Shown here: piece after piece, positions 1 to 7,137 of the stretch
How positions within the stretch are numbered: position 1 is the first letter of the stretch
Layout of the letters: each line of letters starts with the position of its first letter
Origin: Clostridia bacterium
GTDB taxonomy: Bacteria > Bacillota > Clostridia > Oscillospirales > Acutalibacteraceae
Direction of reading: 5' to 3'
DNA length: 8,744 nt
NCBI GenBank assembly: GCA_017425745.1
Contig: JAFOXT010000160.1
Span: 1 to 8,744 of the forward strand
Translations under genes and position numbers: made by a program
The notes under the pieces: generated by a model
Seen by the model: the letters and a program-made list of their open reading frames with translations, nothing else
Database searches by the model: none
What the model was told of the DNA's origin: nothing

Positions 1-22
1 CGAGCTTTCAAAAAAGCGCAAC
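1..22 (+). repeat. Imperfect direct repeat, copy 1 (partner at 409-430)
   Basis: Bases 1-22 match 409-430 at 20 of 22 positions, including a shared run ctttcaaaaaagcgc. Both copies lie in the same reading frame of the P-type-ATPase-like gene and encode the peptide LSKKR followed by an acidic or polar stretch. Copy 1 may extend before the window. This may be an internal duplication in the charged N-terminal region. Confidence 0.45.
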
Positions 23-2341
23 CACGAAAGCTATGAAAAGCCCCTTAAGGATACACCGCTTGTTGACCGTGAGCTTTACGAAGCTCCTGAGCTTGGCGTT
101 GAAATTGATGATTTACTCAAAACAATGAGTATAGATATCGATAAGCTTCTCGAGGCTGAAAAGGAACTGGAAGCAAAAACTCAGATTATTCCGAACCTTA
201 ACGAAAAGTCAGTTTCTTCAGATGAAGCAGAAGCAGAAAAAACACAGGTTATCGGAAAGCTTCCCGAAAAAGGCGGAAAGATAAGCATTTCCGATAAAAA
301 AGACATAGGCTCAACAAGACATTTCAATCTTAAAAATCTTAAGCCCGACAGAGCTGAAGCTGAGAAAAAGCTCAGTATGAGCAGAAAGAATCTTATGCAG
401 AATTTCCGCGTGCTTTCAAAAAAGCGCGACGATGAAGCAATTCTTGAGGAAATTCCCGTAGGTGACGGCAAGGAAAGCATGATGGATAATATCCGTGCAG
501 AAAACGGTGAAGACCTTTTTGATGCCGTTGAAAGAGCAGAGCGCAAGAAAACACGCCGTTCACTTATAAAGGAAGAAAAGAAAAAGGCAGTTGTAAGCGG
601 AAAGGCAGCAGAGGAAGAGCTGAAGAAAACTCTTAAGAATGAAAAAATTCAGCTTATTACTCTCGGCATACTCTTTATTGCCGCAGCAATCCTTTCCTTT
701 ATTCCGAAAATAATCGCTTCATCAGATGCTCCGGGAAACGAGCTTCCTTCAGTGGCAATTTTTGCTCTTTTCAATATGGCGCTTCTCGGCTTTACCGCAT
801 TTGTTGCAAAGGATTATTACCGTTCATCGGCAATTTCACTTTACTATATGACCGTTGATGCTGACACCTGTCTGCTTCTTTCAGCAGCTCTTGTATTTGT
901 TCAGCAGCTCTTTATCGCAATTTTCCCGCAGAAGTTCTTCCTTGAAGGACTCAGAATGTACAGCTCCGTAATTATTTTCGGAACAGCTATGCGTGTGCTT
1001 TGTGATTATTTCAGAACAAGCACAGCCTTAAAGGGAATACAGACCCTTATAAATAATGACGGAATTTCCTGTATTCAGGAGGTTGAAAGCAGAAACGACA
1101 GTGCAGTGCTTGCTCACGGACTCAGCAAGGACGGACATCCCAGACTTCTCTACTGTGCAGAAACAGAGATGAAGGAAGGCGTTGTAACCGACATAACCGC
1201 AATTAAAACCGACGATAAGTACTACACCTATTCCTGCATCGGCTTTGTTGCTGTTTCAATTCTTGCGTCAATTATTACCCTTATAAAAACAAAGGAATTT
1301 GCTTCTTTTGTAACAGCACTTTCGGCAGCGGCTTGTCTGTGTCTGCCTGTAATGTGCGACACTGTAGCTTCAGCTATGAGTTATCTCAGAAACCTTAAGC
1401 TTTCAAACATCGGTGCAGCGGCAACAAGCTATGAAGCAATACGTGAAATCGGCAAGTCCAACGCAATTGTAATGGATGCTTCCGACGTGTTTATGGGTGT
1501 TGTTTCAAAATTCAGAAGAGTGCCTGCAGGCAGAATTGCAAAAAGCGACAGTGTTGTTTTTGCGGCAGCGACGCTTAAAAAAGCCGGTTCAATTCTTTCA
1601 GGCTGCTTTGATGAAATTATAAATCAGATGGGTATTGAAATGCCCGAGGCCGAAGATTTTGCTTATGAAGAAAAGCTTGGCTATTCCTGCTGGATTGCAG
1701 ACAGAAGAGTGCTTGTAGGTAACAGACAGATGCTTATTGAGCACAGTATTCCTGCTCCTACTGAATTTGAAGAAAAGCAGTATGCAGGAAAAGGCAACGT
1801 AATGTATGTTGCAGTTGAAGGTCAGCTTGTTGCTACCTTTGTGGTTTCCTACAGAGTGCTTTCAAAGGCAAGAAAATCAGCAGCAGCCTTTGCAAATACT
1901 GGTCTTGTGCTTATGCTTACATCAAAAGAGCCCTGCCTTACTGAGCAGATGGTGGCTTCAGCACTTGGTATCAGCGTAACAAAGGTGAAAAGTGTAAATT
2001 CAAAGGGTATCGGCATAATGGAAAGATACCGCAAAAACAAGGCTATGAGAAAATCTGCAGGACTTTTCTGCTCAGGAAAGAGCGGCTCTCTTATTGCTCT
2101 TGCAGGTGAGGCTCACAGAATTTACACCTCAAACAAGTTCATTTTCGTGTCCCATATTGTAGCACTTGCAGTTGCTGCAGTAATTGCACTTTTATCAGCT
2201 ATGTGGAATATAACATCTCTTCTGAATCCCGGATTTATTATATTCTATCTGATTTTCTGGGGAATGATGATTTTATCATACACTCAGAAGGACAGCATTA
2301 TGAGACGCGTAAGAAAAATAATCAATCAGTACAAAAAGTAA
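2..2341 (+). CDS. Degenerate P1B-type ATPase-like membrane protein (5'-truncated by window edge)
   Basis: The reading frame is open from base 2 through the ATG at 125 to the TAA at 2339-2341. That ATG has no Shine-Dalgarno sequence, so the gene probably starts before the window. Numbering from the ATG at 125: residues 1-170 are charged and probably cytoplasmic. Eight hydrophobic segments lie near 175-198, 208-229, 247-268, 277-297, 367-389, 393-415, 671-693 and 701-719, the P1B-ATPase topology. P408 sits 43 residues before D451, the usual distance from the M4 proline to the phosphorylated Asp. Residues 503-543 resemble a P1B nucleotide-binding domain (GYSCWIADRRVLVGNRQ). Key motifs are degenerate: DKTGT reads DASDV (451-455), CPC reads LPV (407-409), TGD reads TSK (599-601), the N-domain HP reads LS, the A-domain TGE is absent and its loop is short (about 70 residues), and GDGxND is missing. 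No GMTCxxC metal-binding domain is visible in the part present. I infer a non-transporting pseudoenzyme, perhaps a sensor or scaffold. The frame is intact, which argues against simple decay. Fold assignment is moderately sure; the role is unknown. Confidence 0.8.
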   Translation, partial: ELSKKRNHESYEKPLKDTPLVDRELYEAPELGVEIDDLLKTMSIDIDKLLEAEKELEAKTQIIPNLNEKSVSSDEAEAEKTQVIGKLPEKGGKISISDKKDIGSTRHFNLKNLKPDRAEAEKKLSMSRKNLMQNFRVLSKKRDDEAILEEIPVGDGKESMMDNIRAENGEDLFDAVERAERKKTRRSLIKEEKKKAVVSGKAAEEELKKTLKNEKIQLITLGILFIAAAILSFIPKIIASSDAPGNELPSVAIFALFNMALLGFTAFVAKDYYRSSAISLYYMTVDADTCLLLSAALVFVQQLFIAIFPQKFFLEGLRMYSSVIIFGTAMRVLCDYFRTSTALKGIQTLINNDGISCIQEVESRNDSAVLAHGLSKDGHPRLLYCAETEMKEGVVTDITAIKTDDKYYTYSCIGFVAVSILASIITLIKTKEFASFVTALSAAACLCLPVMCDTVASAMSYLRNLKLSNIGAAATSYEAIREIGKSNAIVMDASDVFMGVVSKFRRVPAGRIAKSDSVVFAAATLKKAGSILSGCFDEIINQMGIEMPEAEDFAYEEKLGYSCWIADRRVLVGNRQMLIEHSIPAPTEFEEKQYAGKGNVMYVAVEGQLVATFVVSYRVLSKARKSAAAFANTGLVLMLTSKEPCLTEQMVASALGISVTKVKSVNSKGIGIMERYRKNKAMRKSAGLFCSGKSGSLIALAGEAHRIYTSNKFIFVSHIVALAVAAVIALLSAMWNITSLLNPGFIIFYLIFWGMMILSYTQKDSIMRRVRKIINQYKK
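409..430 (+). repeat. Imperfect direct repeat, copy 2 (partner at 1-22)
   Basis: Second copy of the 22-base repeat, differing from bases 1-22 at two positions. It encodes LSKKRDD, against LSKKRNH in copy 1, in the cytoplasmic N-terminal part of the P-type-ATPase-like protein. Convergence on a basic motif with similar codons cannot be excluded. Confidence 0.45.
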
Positions 2342-2365
2342 TCAGGAAAGAAGGCAATATATTAA

Positions 2366-3067
2366 ATGGCAAAGATTATCAATGTCAGCTCACTTCAGAA
2401 GTCATACGGCAAAAAGCTTGTGCTTGACGATATCAACTTTTCAATTGAAGAAGGCTCAATCGTAGGACTTTTGGGTCCCAACGGCTGCGGCAAAACAACC
2501 CTTATAAAAATCCTCACAGGCCTTATCAAGGACCATCGCGGAATAGTAAAAATTGATAACGAGGAGCCCGGCCCCTACACAAAAAGCGTAGTTGCTTTCC
2601 TTCCCGATAAATCATATCTTCCCGACTGGATGCGTCCTGTTGACGCTATTGCATATTTTGCCGATTTCTACGAGGATTTCGACAAGGAAAAGGCGCTTAA
2701 AATGGTAACCGATTTTAACCTTGACCCCAAGCAGAAGCTTAAGACAATGTCAAAGGGTCAGCAGGAAAAGCTTAACCTTATTCTTGTTATGTGCAGAAAG
2801 GCAAAGCTTTATATTCTCGACGAGCCTCTCGGCGGTCTTGACCCTGCGGCAAGAAGCGCAATTCTTGACCTTATTATGACTAACTATGCAGAAAATTCAA
2901 CAGTGCTTATTTCCACACACCTTATCTCCGATGTGGAAAGAATTTTCAACCGTGTGCTTATGATAAGTCAGGGTAAGCTTATTGTTAATTCACACGTTGA
3001 CGAGCTCAGAGAAAAAGGCAAAACTGTTGACGAAGTGTTCAAGGAGGTGTTCAGCTATGCTTGGTAA
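2366..3067 (+). CDS. ABC transporter ATP-binding protein (YtrB/BcrA-like)
   Basis: This 233-residue protein is the nucleotide-binding subunit of an ABC transporter and would hydrolyse ATP at the inner face of the membrane to drive its permease partner. Visible motifs are Walker A GPNGCGKTT (37-45), signature TMSKGQQEK (127-135), Walker B LYILDEP (148-154), D-loop GGLDP (156-160) and switch His185 in ISTH. The signature is SKGQQ rather than LSGGQ, and the Q-loop region (FLPDKSYLP, 78-86) has no Gln. Both traits are familiar from the YtrB/BcrA-type exporters of Firmicutes. Its length is normal for a single-domain subunit. The ATG at 2366 starts the conserved first strand; the upstream ribosome binding site is weak (AGGAAAG at 2344-2350), so translation may partly depend on the gene 24 bases upstream. 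The permease gene overlaps its last 11 bases. The substrate cannot be read from the sequence; peptide, lipid or antibiotic-type cargo is typical of the group. No GntR-type regulator, often linked to ytr operons, is present in the window. Confidence 0.93.
   Translation: MAKIINVSSLQKSYGKKLVLDDINFSIEEGSIVGLLGPNGCGKTTLIKILTGLIKDHRGIVKIDNEEPGPYTKSVVAFLPDKSYLPDWMRPVDAIAYFADFYEDFDKEKALKMVTDFNLDPKQKLKTMSKGQQEKLNLILVMCRKAKLYILDEPLGGLDPAARSAILDLIMTNYAENSTVLISTHLISDVERIFNRVLMISQGKLIVNSHVDELREKGKTVDEVFKEVFSYAW
3042..3047 (+). promoter_or_regulatory. Ribosome binding site of the ABC permease, inside the upstream gene
   Basis: AGGAGG ends 9 bases before the ATG at 3057. It lies within the codons for Lys-Glu-Val near the end of the ATPase gene. 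It sets the permease start at 3057 rather than the in-frame ATG at 2982, which has no such site and would add 25 polar residues. Confidence 0.85.
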
Positions 3068-3878
3068 GCTTATAAAAAATGAAATAAAACATTCAGCAAG
3101 ATATACAATGGCAATTTACGGCGCAGCCTTTGCAGCAATGGCTGTAACAGGCATTTCACTTCTTATGGACTCAGGCTGGCTGGGTGCAATTTCCTGCGGT
3201 GTGCTTTATGTTGTAGGCTTTGCCGCAGTTGTTGTAACTCTTGTTTCGGTAATTAAGAATTTTTATGACACTCTTTATTCAAGACAGGGCTATCTTACAC
3301 TTACTCTTCCCGTAAAGGGCAGCTCACTTCTTCTTTCAAAGATAATCGTTTCCTTTATCTGGATTGTGGCGTCAATGGTAGTTATGGGGCTTACTCTCTT
3401 TATGATTTTCATTTACGGCAAGGAAAGAAGCGGCGGCACTCTTGAAAGCATGTGGGAAATTGTTTCTGTAAGCGGAATTCTTGATATGCTTCCCTCAAAG
3501 CTTGCAATTGTAAAGTTTCTTGTGGTTGTTGTAATTCTTGTTGTTGCAACAATTCTTACCTATGTGGGATATGTTTTCTTTACCGTTACTCTTGCTAACA
3601 CAAGACTTCTTCAGAGTCATCCCAAATTCTACGGCGGTGTTATTTTCTTCGGAATTATGACAATTGTAAACGCGATAGGAAACAAGCTTACTGAGGTGCT
3701 TCCTCTTACTATTAATGTAAGCTCAGAAAATGTTTATTTCTCCTTTACTCAGATGGGATATGAATCTGACGTGCTTTTCTCTTACGGTATAGGCGGAACA
3801 CTTTTCTCAGGTCTTGTTGCAATCGGTCTTCTTTTTGCAACTGGCTACATTATTGAAAACAAGGTAAACATTAAATAA
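3057..3878 (+). CDS. ABC transporter permease, six membrane segments
   Basis: This 273-residue protein is the membrane-spanning partner of the ATPase encoded immediately upstream. It has six hydrophobic segments, near residues 17-37, 44-66, 91-119, 151-178, 191-208 and 244-265, and no soluble catalytic domain. The short charged N-terminus (MLGKLIKNEIKHSARY) and the loop SRQGYLTLTLPVKGSSLLLS (75-94) are typical of ABC-2-like exporter permeases of Firmicutes, where a YLTLTLPV-like stretch is common. The start at 3057 is fixed by AGGAGG at 3042-3047; the gene overlaps the ATPase gene by 11 bases in another frame, which suggests translational coupling and equal subunit amounts. With one permease and one ATPase the likely complex is a homodimer of each. 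Export is more likely than import because no substrate-binding lipoprotein is encoded nearby. The substrate is unknown. The gene ends 27 bases before lacZ. Confidence 0.88.
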   Translation: MLGKLIKNEIKHSARYTMAIYGAAFAAMAVTGISLLMDSGWLGAISCGVLYVVGFAAVVVTLVSVIKNFYDTLYSRQGYLTLTLPVKGSSLLLSKIIVSFIWIVASMVVMGLTLFMIFIYGKERSGGTLESMWEIVSVSGILDMLPSKLAIVKFLVVVVILVVATILTYVGYVFFTVTLANTRLLQSHPKFYGGVIFFGIMTIVNAIGNKLTEVLPLTINVSSENVYFSFTQMGYESDVLFSYGIGGTLFSGLVAIGLLFATGYIIENKVNIK

Positions 3879-3891
3879 ATAACCTCATTTA

Positions 3892-3897
3892 AGGAGG
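3892..3897 (+). promoter_or_regulatory. Ribosome binding site of lacZ
   Basis: AGGAGG with 8 bases to the ATG at 3906, in the 27-base gap after the permease gene. It fixes the lacZ start. The gap is too short to hold a recognisable promoter or terminator. Confidence 0.85.
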
Positions 3898-3905
3898 AGA
3901 GAAAT

Positions 3906-6900
3906 ATGGACAACAAAAAAACTATGGACGGCTTTTCAGAGTGGTATTCCGAGCCTGAAATTACAGGCGTTAACCGTTTGCCTTCAAGAGCAACCTTAAT
4001 GCCATACAGCACATTTGACGGTGCAAAAAAAGGCGACAGATATAAATCTGAAAGATTCTTCGGCCTTTCAGGTATGTGGAAATTCCGTATTTTTGATACA
4101 TATAAAGAAAAAGTAAAAGGCTTTGAGGAAAGAGATTTTGACTCCTCAGACTGGAATGAAATTCCTGTACCCTCATCATGGCAGATGGAGGGCTACGACT
4201 ATCCTATTTATTCAAATGTACAGTATCCCTGGGAAAAAATTCAGGAGCCTCTTCCGCCTTTTGCTCCTACAGAATATAATCCTGTAGGATGTTATATAAA
4301 GAAATTTACCCTGCCTGAAGCTTTTATGCTTGACAGAGTTATAATCACCTTTGAGGGTGTTGAGTCTGCTTATTATCTCTATGTAAACGGAATAAGAGTG
4401 GGCTACAGTGAGGGCACCTTCAGACACAGTGAATTTGATATAACCGATTATCTTACCGACGGCGAAAACACACTCGCTCTTGAGGTTTACCGTTGGTGCA
4501 CAGGCAGCTGGCTTGAAGACCAGGACTTTTTCCGCCTTTCAGGTATATTCAGAGAGGTTTATCTTTACACAACCAAAAAGCAGTATATTGAAGATGTAAA
4601 GGTTCTTGCAGAGCCTGACACAACCGACTATAAAACCGGTGAGCTTACTGCAGAGCTTTCTCTCGGCCTTTCAGACGGACAGACTGAAGGCGAAATGACC
4701 GTTTACGATATGGACGGAAATGTGGTTGCTTCTGACTCCGTTACAGTTGAAAACACAGACAGGCTTACGCTTAAAGCGACTCTGCCCTTTGTAAATCTCT
4801 GGAGTGCAGAAAAGCCATACCTTTATAACGTTGTAATTGCAATCCGTGACGAAAACGGTGCGCCATACGAATATGTAAGCCTCAAAACCGGCTTCAGACA
4901 CATCGAAATCAAAAACTCCGTGCTTTATTATAACGGCAAAAGAATTCTTCTTAAGGGCACAAACCGCCACGAATTCTCATGGGATAAGGGCAGAGCAGTG
5001 TCAAAGGAGCTTATGATTGAGGATATCAAAATAATGAAAAAGCACAACATCAATGCTGTGCGCACTTCACATTATCCCAACCATCCTGTATGGTACGACC
5101 TTTGTGATGAATACGGCCTTTATGTAATTGACGAGAACAATCTTGAAAGCCACGGCACACGCAAAATGGGAAATGAAACTTACCTTCTTCCTGACGGAAG
5201 ACCTGAGTGGACACCCTCTTGCATGGACAGAATAGAGTCGCTTTATGAAAGAGATAAAAACCATCCGTCGGTTATTATCTGGTCTCTCGGTAATGAATGC
5301 AGTGCAGGTGAAAACTTCCTTAAAATGCACGATTATCTTCACGAGGTTGACGGTACAAGACCCGTTCATTACGAATCAATCTGGGGAGAGCCTGAGCTTT
5401 TTGACTTCAACAAAAATGTAACAGACGTTTATTCTCAGATGTATCCTATGCCCTGGGATCTTGAAAACGATATGAAAAGGCTGCCCGAAAAGCCCTGGAT
5501 GCTCTGTGAATTTTCTCACTCAATGGGTAACTCCTGCGGCGGCAATCAGAAATATCACGATCTTATGGATAAATATCCCTCATTCTTCGGCGTTTTTGTA
5601 TGGGACTTCGTTGACCAGGGCGTTAAAACAGAGAAGGACGGCGTAACCTTTATCGGCTACGGCGGTGACAACGGAGAGATTACTCATGACGGTTGGTTCT
5701 GCGGAAACGGACTTGTTTTTGCAGACAGAAAGCTTAAGCCTGCAATTCAGGAAATAAAGCGCCTTTATCAGAATGTTTCATTCAAAAATATTGATGCAAA
5801 AAAAGGCGTGTTTGATATTACAAACAATTTCCTTTTCACCAATCTCAGAGATTACAATCTTCATTGGCAGTTAATCAGCGAGAACAAGGTGCTTTCAAGC
5901 GGAGATCTCAGCGTTGATATTGCGCCTTACGAAACAAAGAGAATCAGCCTTAATATTGCAAATGTGCCTGAAACAGAGTGCTATCTCAATGTTATGTTTG
6001 AGCTTAAGGAGGCAACCTCCTGGGCAAAGGCGGGTCACAATATAGCAAAAGCTCAGTTTGTAATTAATGAATATGCACTTAATAAGACCGACATTGAAGG
6101 TGCAGAGGTTGAAGTTATCAAAAATTACGGTGCAGTTACCGTTAAGGCAGGAGAGCTTGAGGTAGGCTTTTCAAGAAGAAGCCATAAGCTTTATTCCATT
6201 AAGAAAAACGGCAAGGAGCTTCTTGCAGATGAAGTTCAGCTCAACTTCTGGCGAGCACTTACCGATAACGACAGAGGTAACAAGCAGGAGGTACGCTGCG
6301 GCACATGGAGAAAAGCAGGCCTTCTTGCAGGAACAGAAATTGGTGAAGTCAAAAATTACGGCACAAAGGCTACAGTTCAGCTGAAATTTACAACATATAC
6401 AGCGCCCATGTCGAGAGGTGAAATTATCTTTACAATCGGCAGTAAGGGTATCCACGTTGACTATAGCTTTACTCCTGATGAAGAGCTTCCTGAAATTCCC
6501 GAGATTTCTGTTGTGTTCCCCTTCAAGGACGAGTATGAACGCCTTGAATACCTTGGCAGAGGGCCGATGGAAAACTATATCGACAGAAACACAGGCGCAG
6601 ATATCGGTCTTTATAAAACTGCGGTTGACGACCTTTTTGTGCCTTATCAGAAGCCTCAGGAATACGGCAACAGAACAGGTGTGCGCTATGCTGTTCTTGC
6701 AGGTTACCCCGATAAAATAAAGTTTGAAGCAGATAAAGAAATGGAATTCAACGTAAGCAGAAATACTGTTTATGAAATTGAAGAGGCTCTGCATATTCAT
6801 GAGCTTCCGAAGAGCGACAAGCTTTATGTAAGAGCAATTCTCAGACAGATGGGTGTTGGCGGATATGACAGCTGGGGCTCACATACACTGGACGAATACA

Positions 6901-6950
6901 AAATCTTTGCCGGACAGAAATACGAGTACGGCTTCAATATGATTTTTTAA
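3906..6950 (+). CDS. lacZ: Beta-galactosidase, glycoside hydrolase family 2 (LacZ type)
   Basis: This 1014-residue enzyme would hydrolyse terminal beta-D-galactosides such as lactose in the cytoplasm; no signal peptide or membrane segment is seen. The length matches full-size LacZ (about 1020 residues). Domain order: sugar-binding jelly roll about 50-220, Ig-like domain about 222-332, TIM barrel about 334-625, second Ig-like domain about 630-720, and C-terminal beta-sandwich about 740-1010. Motifs match LacZ: GTNRHEF (351-357), RTSHYPNHP (386-394), acid/base Glu464 in SLGNE, nucleophile Glu535 in MLCEFSHSMGNS, VWDFVDQG (565-572), FWRALTDNDRG (781-791) and LGRGPMENYIDRNTGADIGL (883-902). All catalytic residues appear intact. 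The start is set by AGGAGG at 3892-3897. It sits between an ABC exporter and a small ORF plus rlmD, with no sugar permease, galactokinase or LacI-type regulator in view, so regulation cannot be read here. Family assignment is firm; the natural substrate (lactose, host or plant galactosides) is inferred. Confidence 0.97.
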   Translation: MDNKKTMDGFSEWYSEPEITGVNRLPSRATLMPYSTFDGAKKGDRYKSERFFGLSGMWKFRIFDTYKEKVKGFEERDFDSSDWNEIPVPSSWQMEGYDYPIYSNVQYPWEKIQEPLPPFAPTEYNPVGCYIKKFTLPEAFMLDRVIITFEGVESAYYLYVNGIRVGYSEGTFRHSEFDITDYLTDGENTLALEVYRWCTGSWLEDQDFFRLSGIFREVYLYTTKKQYIEDVKVLAEPDTTDYKTGELTAELSLGLSDGQTEGEMTVYDMDGNVVASDSVTVENTDRLTLKATLPFVNLWSAEKPYLYNVVIAIRDENGAPYEYVSLKTGFRHIEIKNSVLYYNGKRILLKGTNRHEFSWDKGRAVSKELMIEDIKIMKKHNINAVRTSHYPNHPVWYDLCDEYGLYVIDENNLESHGTRKMGNETYLLPDGRPEWTPSCMDRIESLYERDKNHPSVIIWSLGNECSAGENFLKMHDYLHEVDGTRPVHYESIWGEPELFDFNKNVTDVYSQMYPMPWDLENDMKRLPEKPWMLCEFSHSMGNSCGGNQKYHDLMDKYPSFFGVFVWDFVDQGVKTEKDGVTFIGYGGDNGEITHDGWFCGNGLVFADRKLKPAIQEIKRLYQNVSFKNIDAKKGVFDITNNFLFTNLRDYNLHWQLISENKVLSSGDLSVDIAPYETKRISLNIANVPETECYLNVMFELKEATSWAKAGHNIAKAQFVINEYALNKTDIEGAEVEVIKNYGAVTVKAGELEVGFSRRSHKLYSIKKNGKELLADEVQLNFWRALTDNDRGNKQEVRCGTWRKAGLLAGTEIGEVKNYGTKATVQLKFTTYTAPMSRGEIIFTIGSKGIHVDYSFTPDEELPEIPEISVVFPFKDEYERLEYLGRGPMENYIDRNTGADIGLYKTAVDDLFVPYQKPQEYGNRTGVRYAVLAGYPDKIKFEADKEMEFNVSRNTVYEIEEALHIHELPKSDKLYVRAILRQMGVGGYDSWGSHTLDEYKIFAGQKYEYGFNMIF

Positions 6951-6954
6951 TTGA

Positions 6955-6960
6955 AGGAGG
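6955..6960 (+). promoter_or_regulatory. Ribosome binding site of the 55-residue ORF
   Basis: AGGAGG begins 5 bases after the lacZ stop and ends 9 bases before the ATG at 6970. A consensus site at ideal spacing is the main evidence that the short ORF is translated; rlmD itself lies 177 bases further down and has its own weaker site. Confidence 0.8.
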
Positions 6961-6969
6961 CCACTTTAA

Positions 6970-7137
6970 ATGAAAAACAAAGGTGAACCCTTAGCTACAA
7001 TGATGGCGCTTACAACTCTTGTGATTATAGGTGCCTCAACAAAGCACTGCATAAAAAAATACAGTCATATGGATATGCCCAGACACGGTATTCTCGTACA
7101 TTTTAAAAAGAGAAGCCACGCGTGGAAAGTGATATAA
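6970..7137 (+). CDS. Small protein of 55 residues, one possible membrane segment, unknown function
   Basis: I do not recognise this family. The ORF starts at an ATG with a consensus AGGAGG 9 bases upstream and ends in TAA at 7135-7137, directly against the ATG of rlmD at 7138 and in the same frame. The protein starts MKNKGEPLATMMALTTLVII. Residues 8-22 are hydrophobic enough for a single membrane segment, short for a full span. The rest is basic and His/Met rich (SHMDMPRHG at 32-40, KKRSHAWKVI at 46-55), with one Cys at 27. By the positive-inside rule the C-terminal tail would be cytoplasmic. It is not a TRAM domain and does not replace the one missing from the neighbouring methyltransferase. 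The zero-base junction suggests translational coupling with rlmD. It could be a small membrane protein, or a leader ORF that tunes rlmD translation. That it is translated is likely; its function is unknown. Confidence 0.65.
   Translation: MKNKGEPLATMMALTTLVIIGASTKHCIKKYSHMDMPRHGILVHFKKRSHAWKVI

Noticed and set aside
2072..2092. CSGKSGS (residues 649-655 of the P-type-ATPase-like protein) as a Walker A loop or a relic GDGxND
   Set aside because: It lacks the G-x-x-x-x-G-K-[ST] spacing of a P-loop and the acidic residues of GDGxND; it only sits where that motif would be expected.
2203..2427. 74-residue + strand ORF across the junction of the first two genes
   Set aside because: It is an out-of-frame shadow of the last membrane segments of the first gene and the start of the ABC ATPase; no ribosome binding site and no motif.
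2982..3056. Upstream ATG at 2982 as the start of the ABC permease
   Set aside because: It would add 25 polar residues encoded inside the ATPase gene and has no ribosome binding site; AGGAGG at 3042-3047 points to 3057.
6171..6800. Antisense ORF of 209 residues opposite lacZ
   Set aside because: It lies wholly inside an intact lacZ with all catalytic motifs and has no ribosome binding site or recognisable domain; the codon bias of lacZ leaves this antisense frame free of stops.
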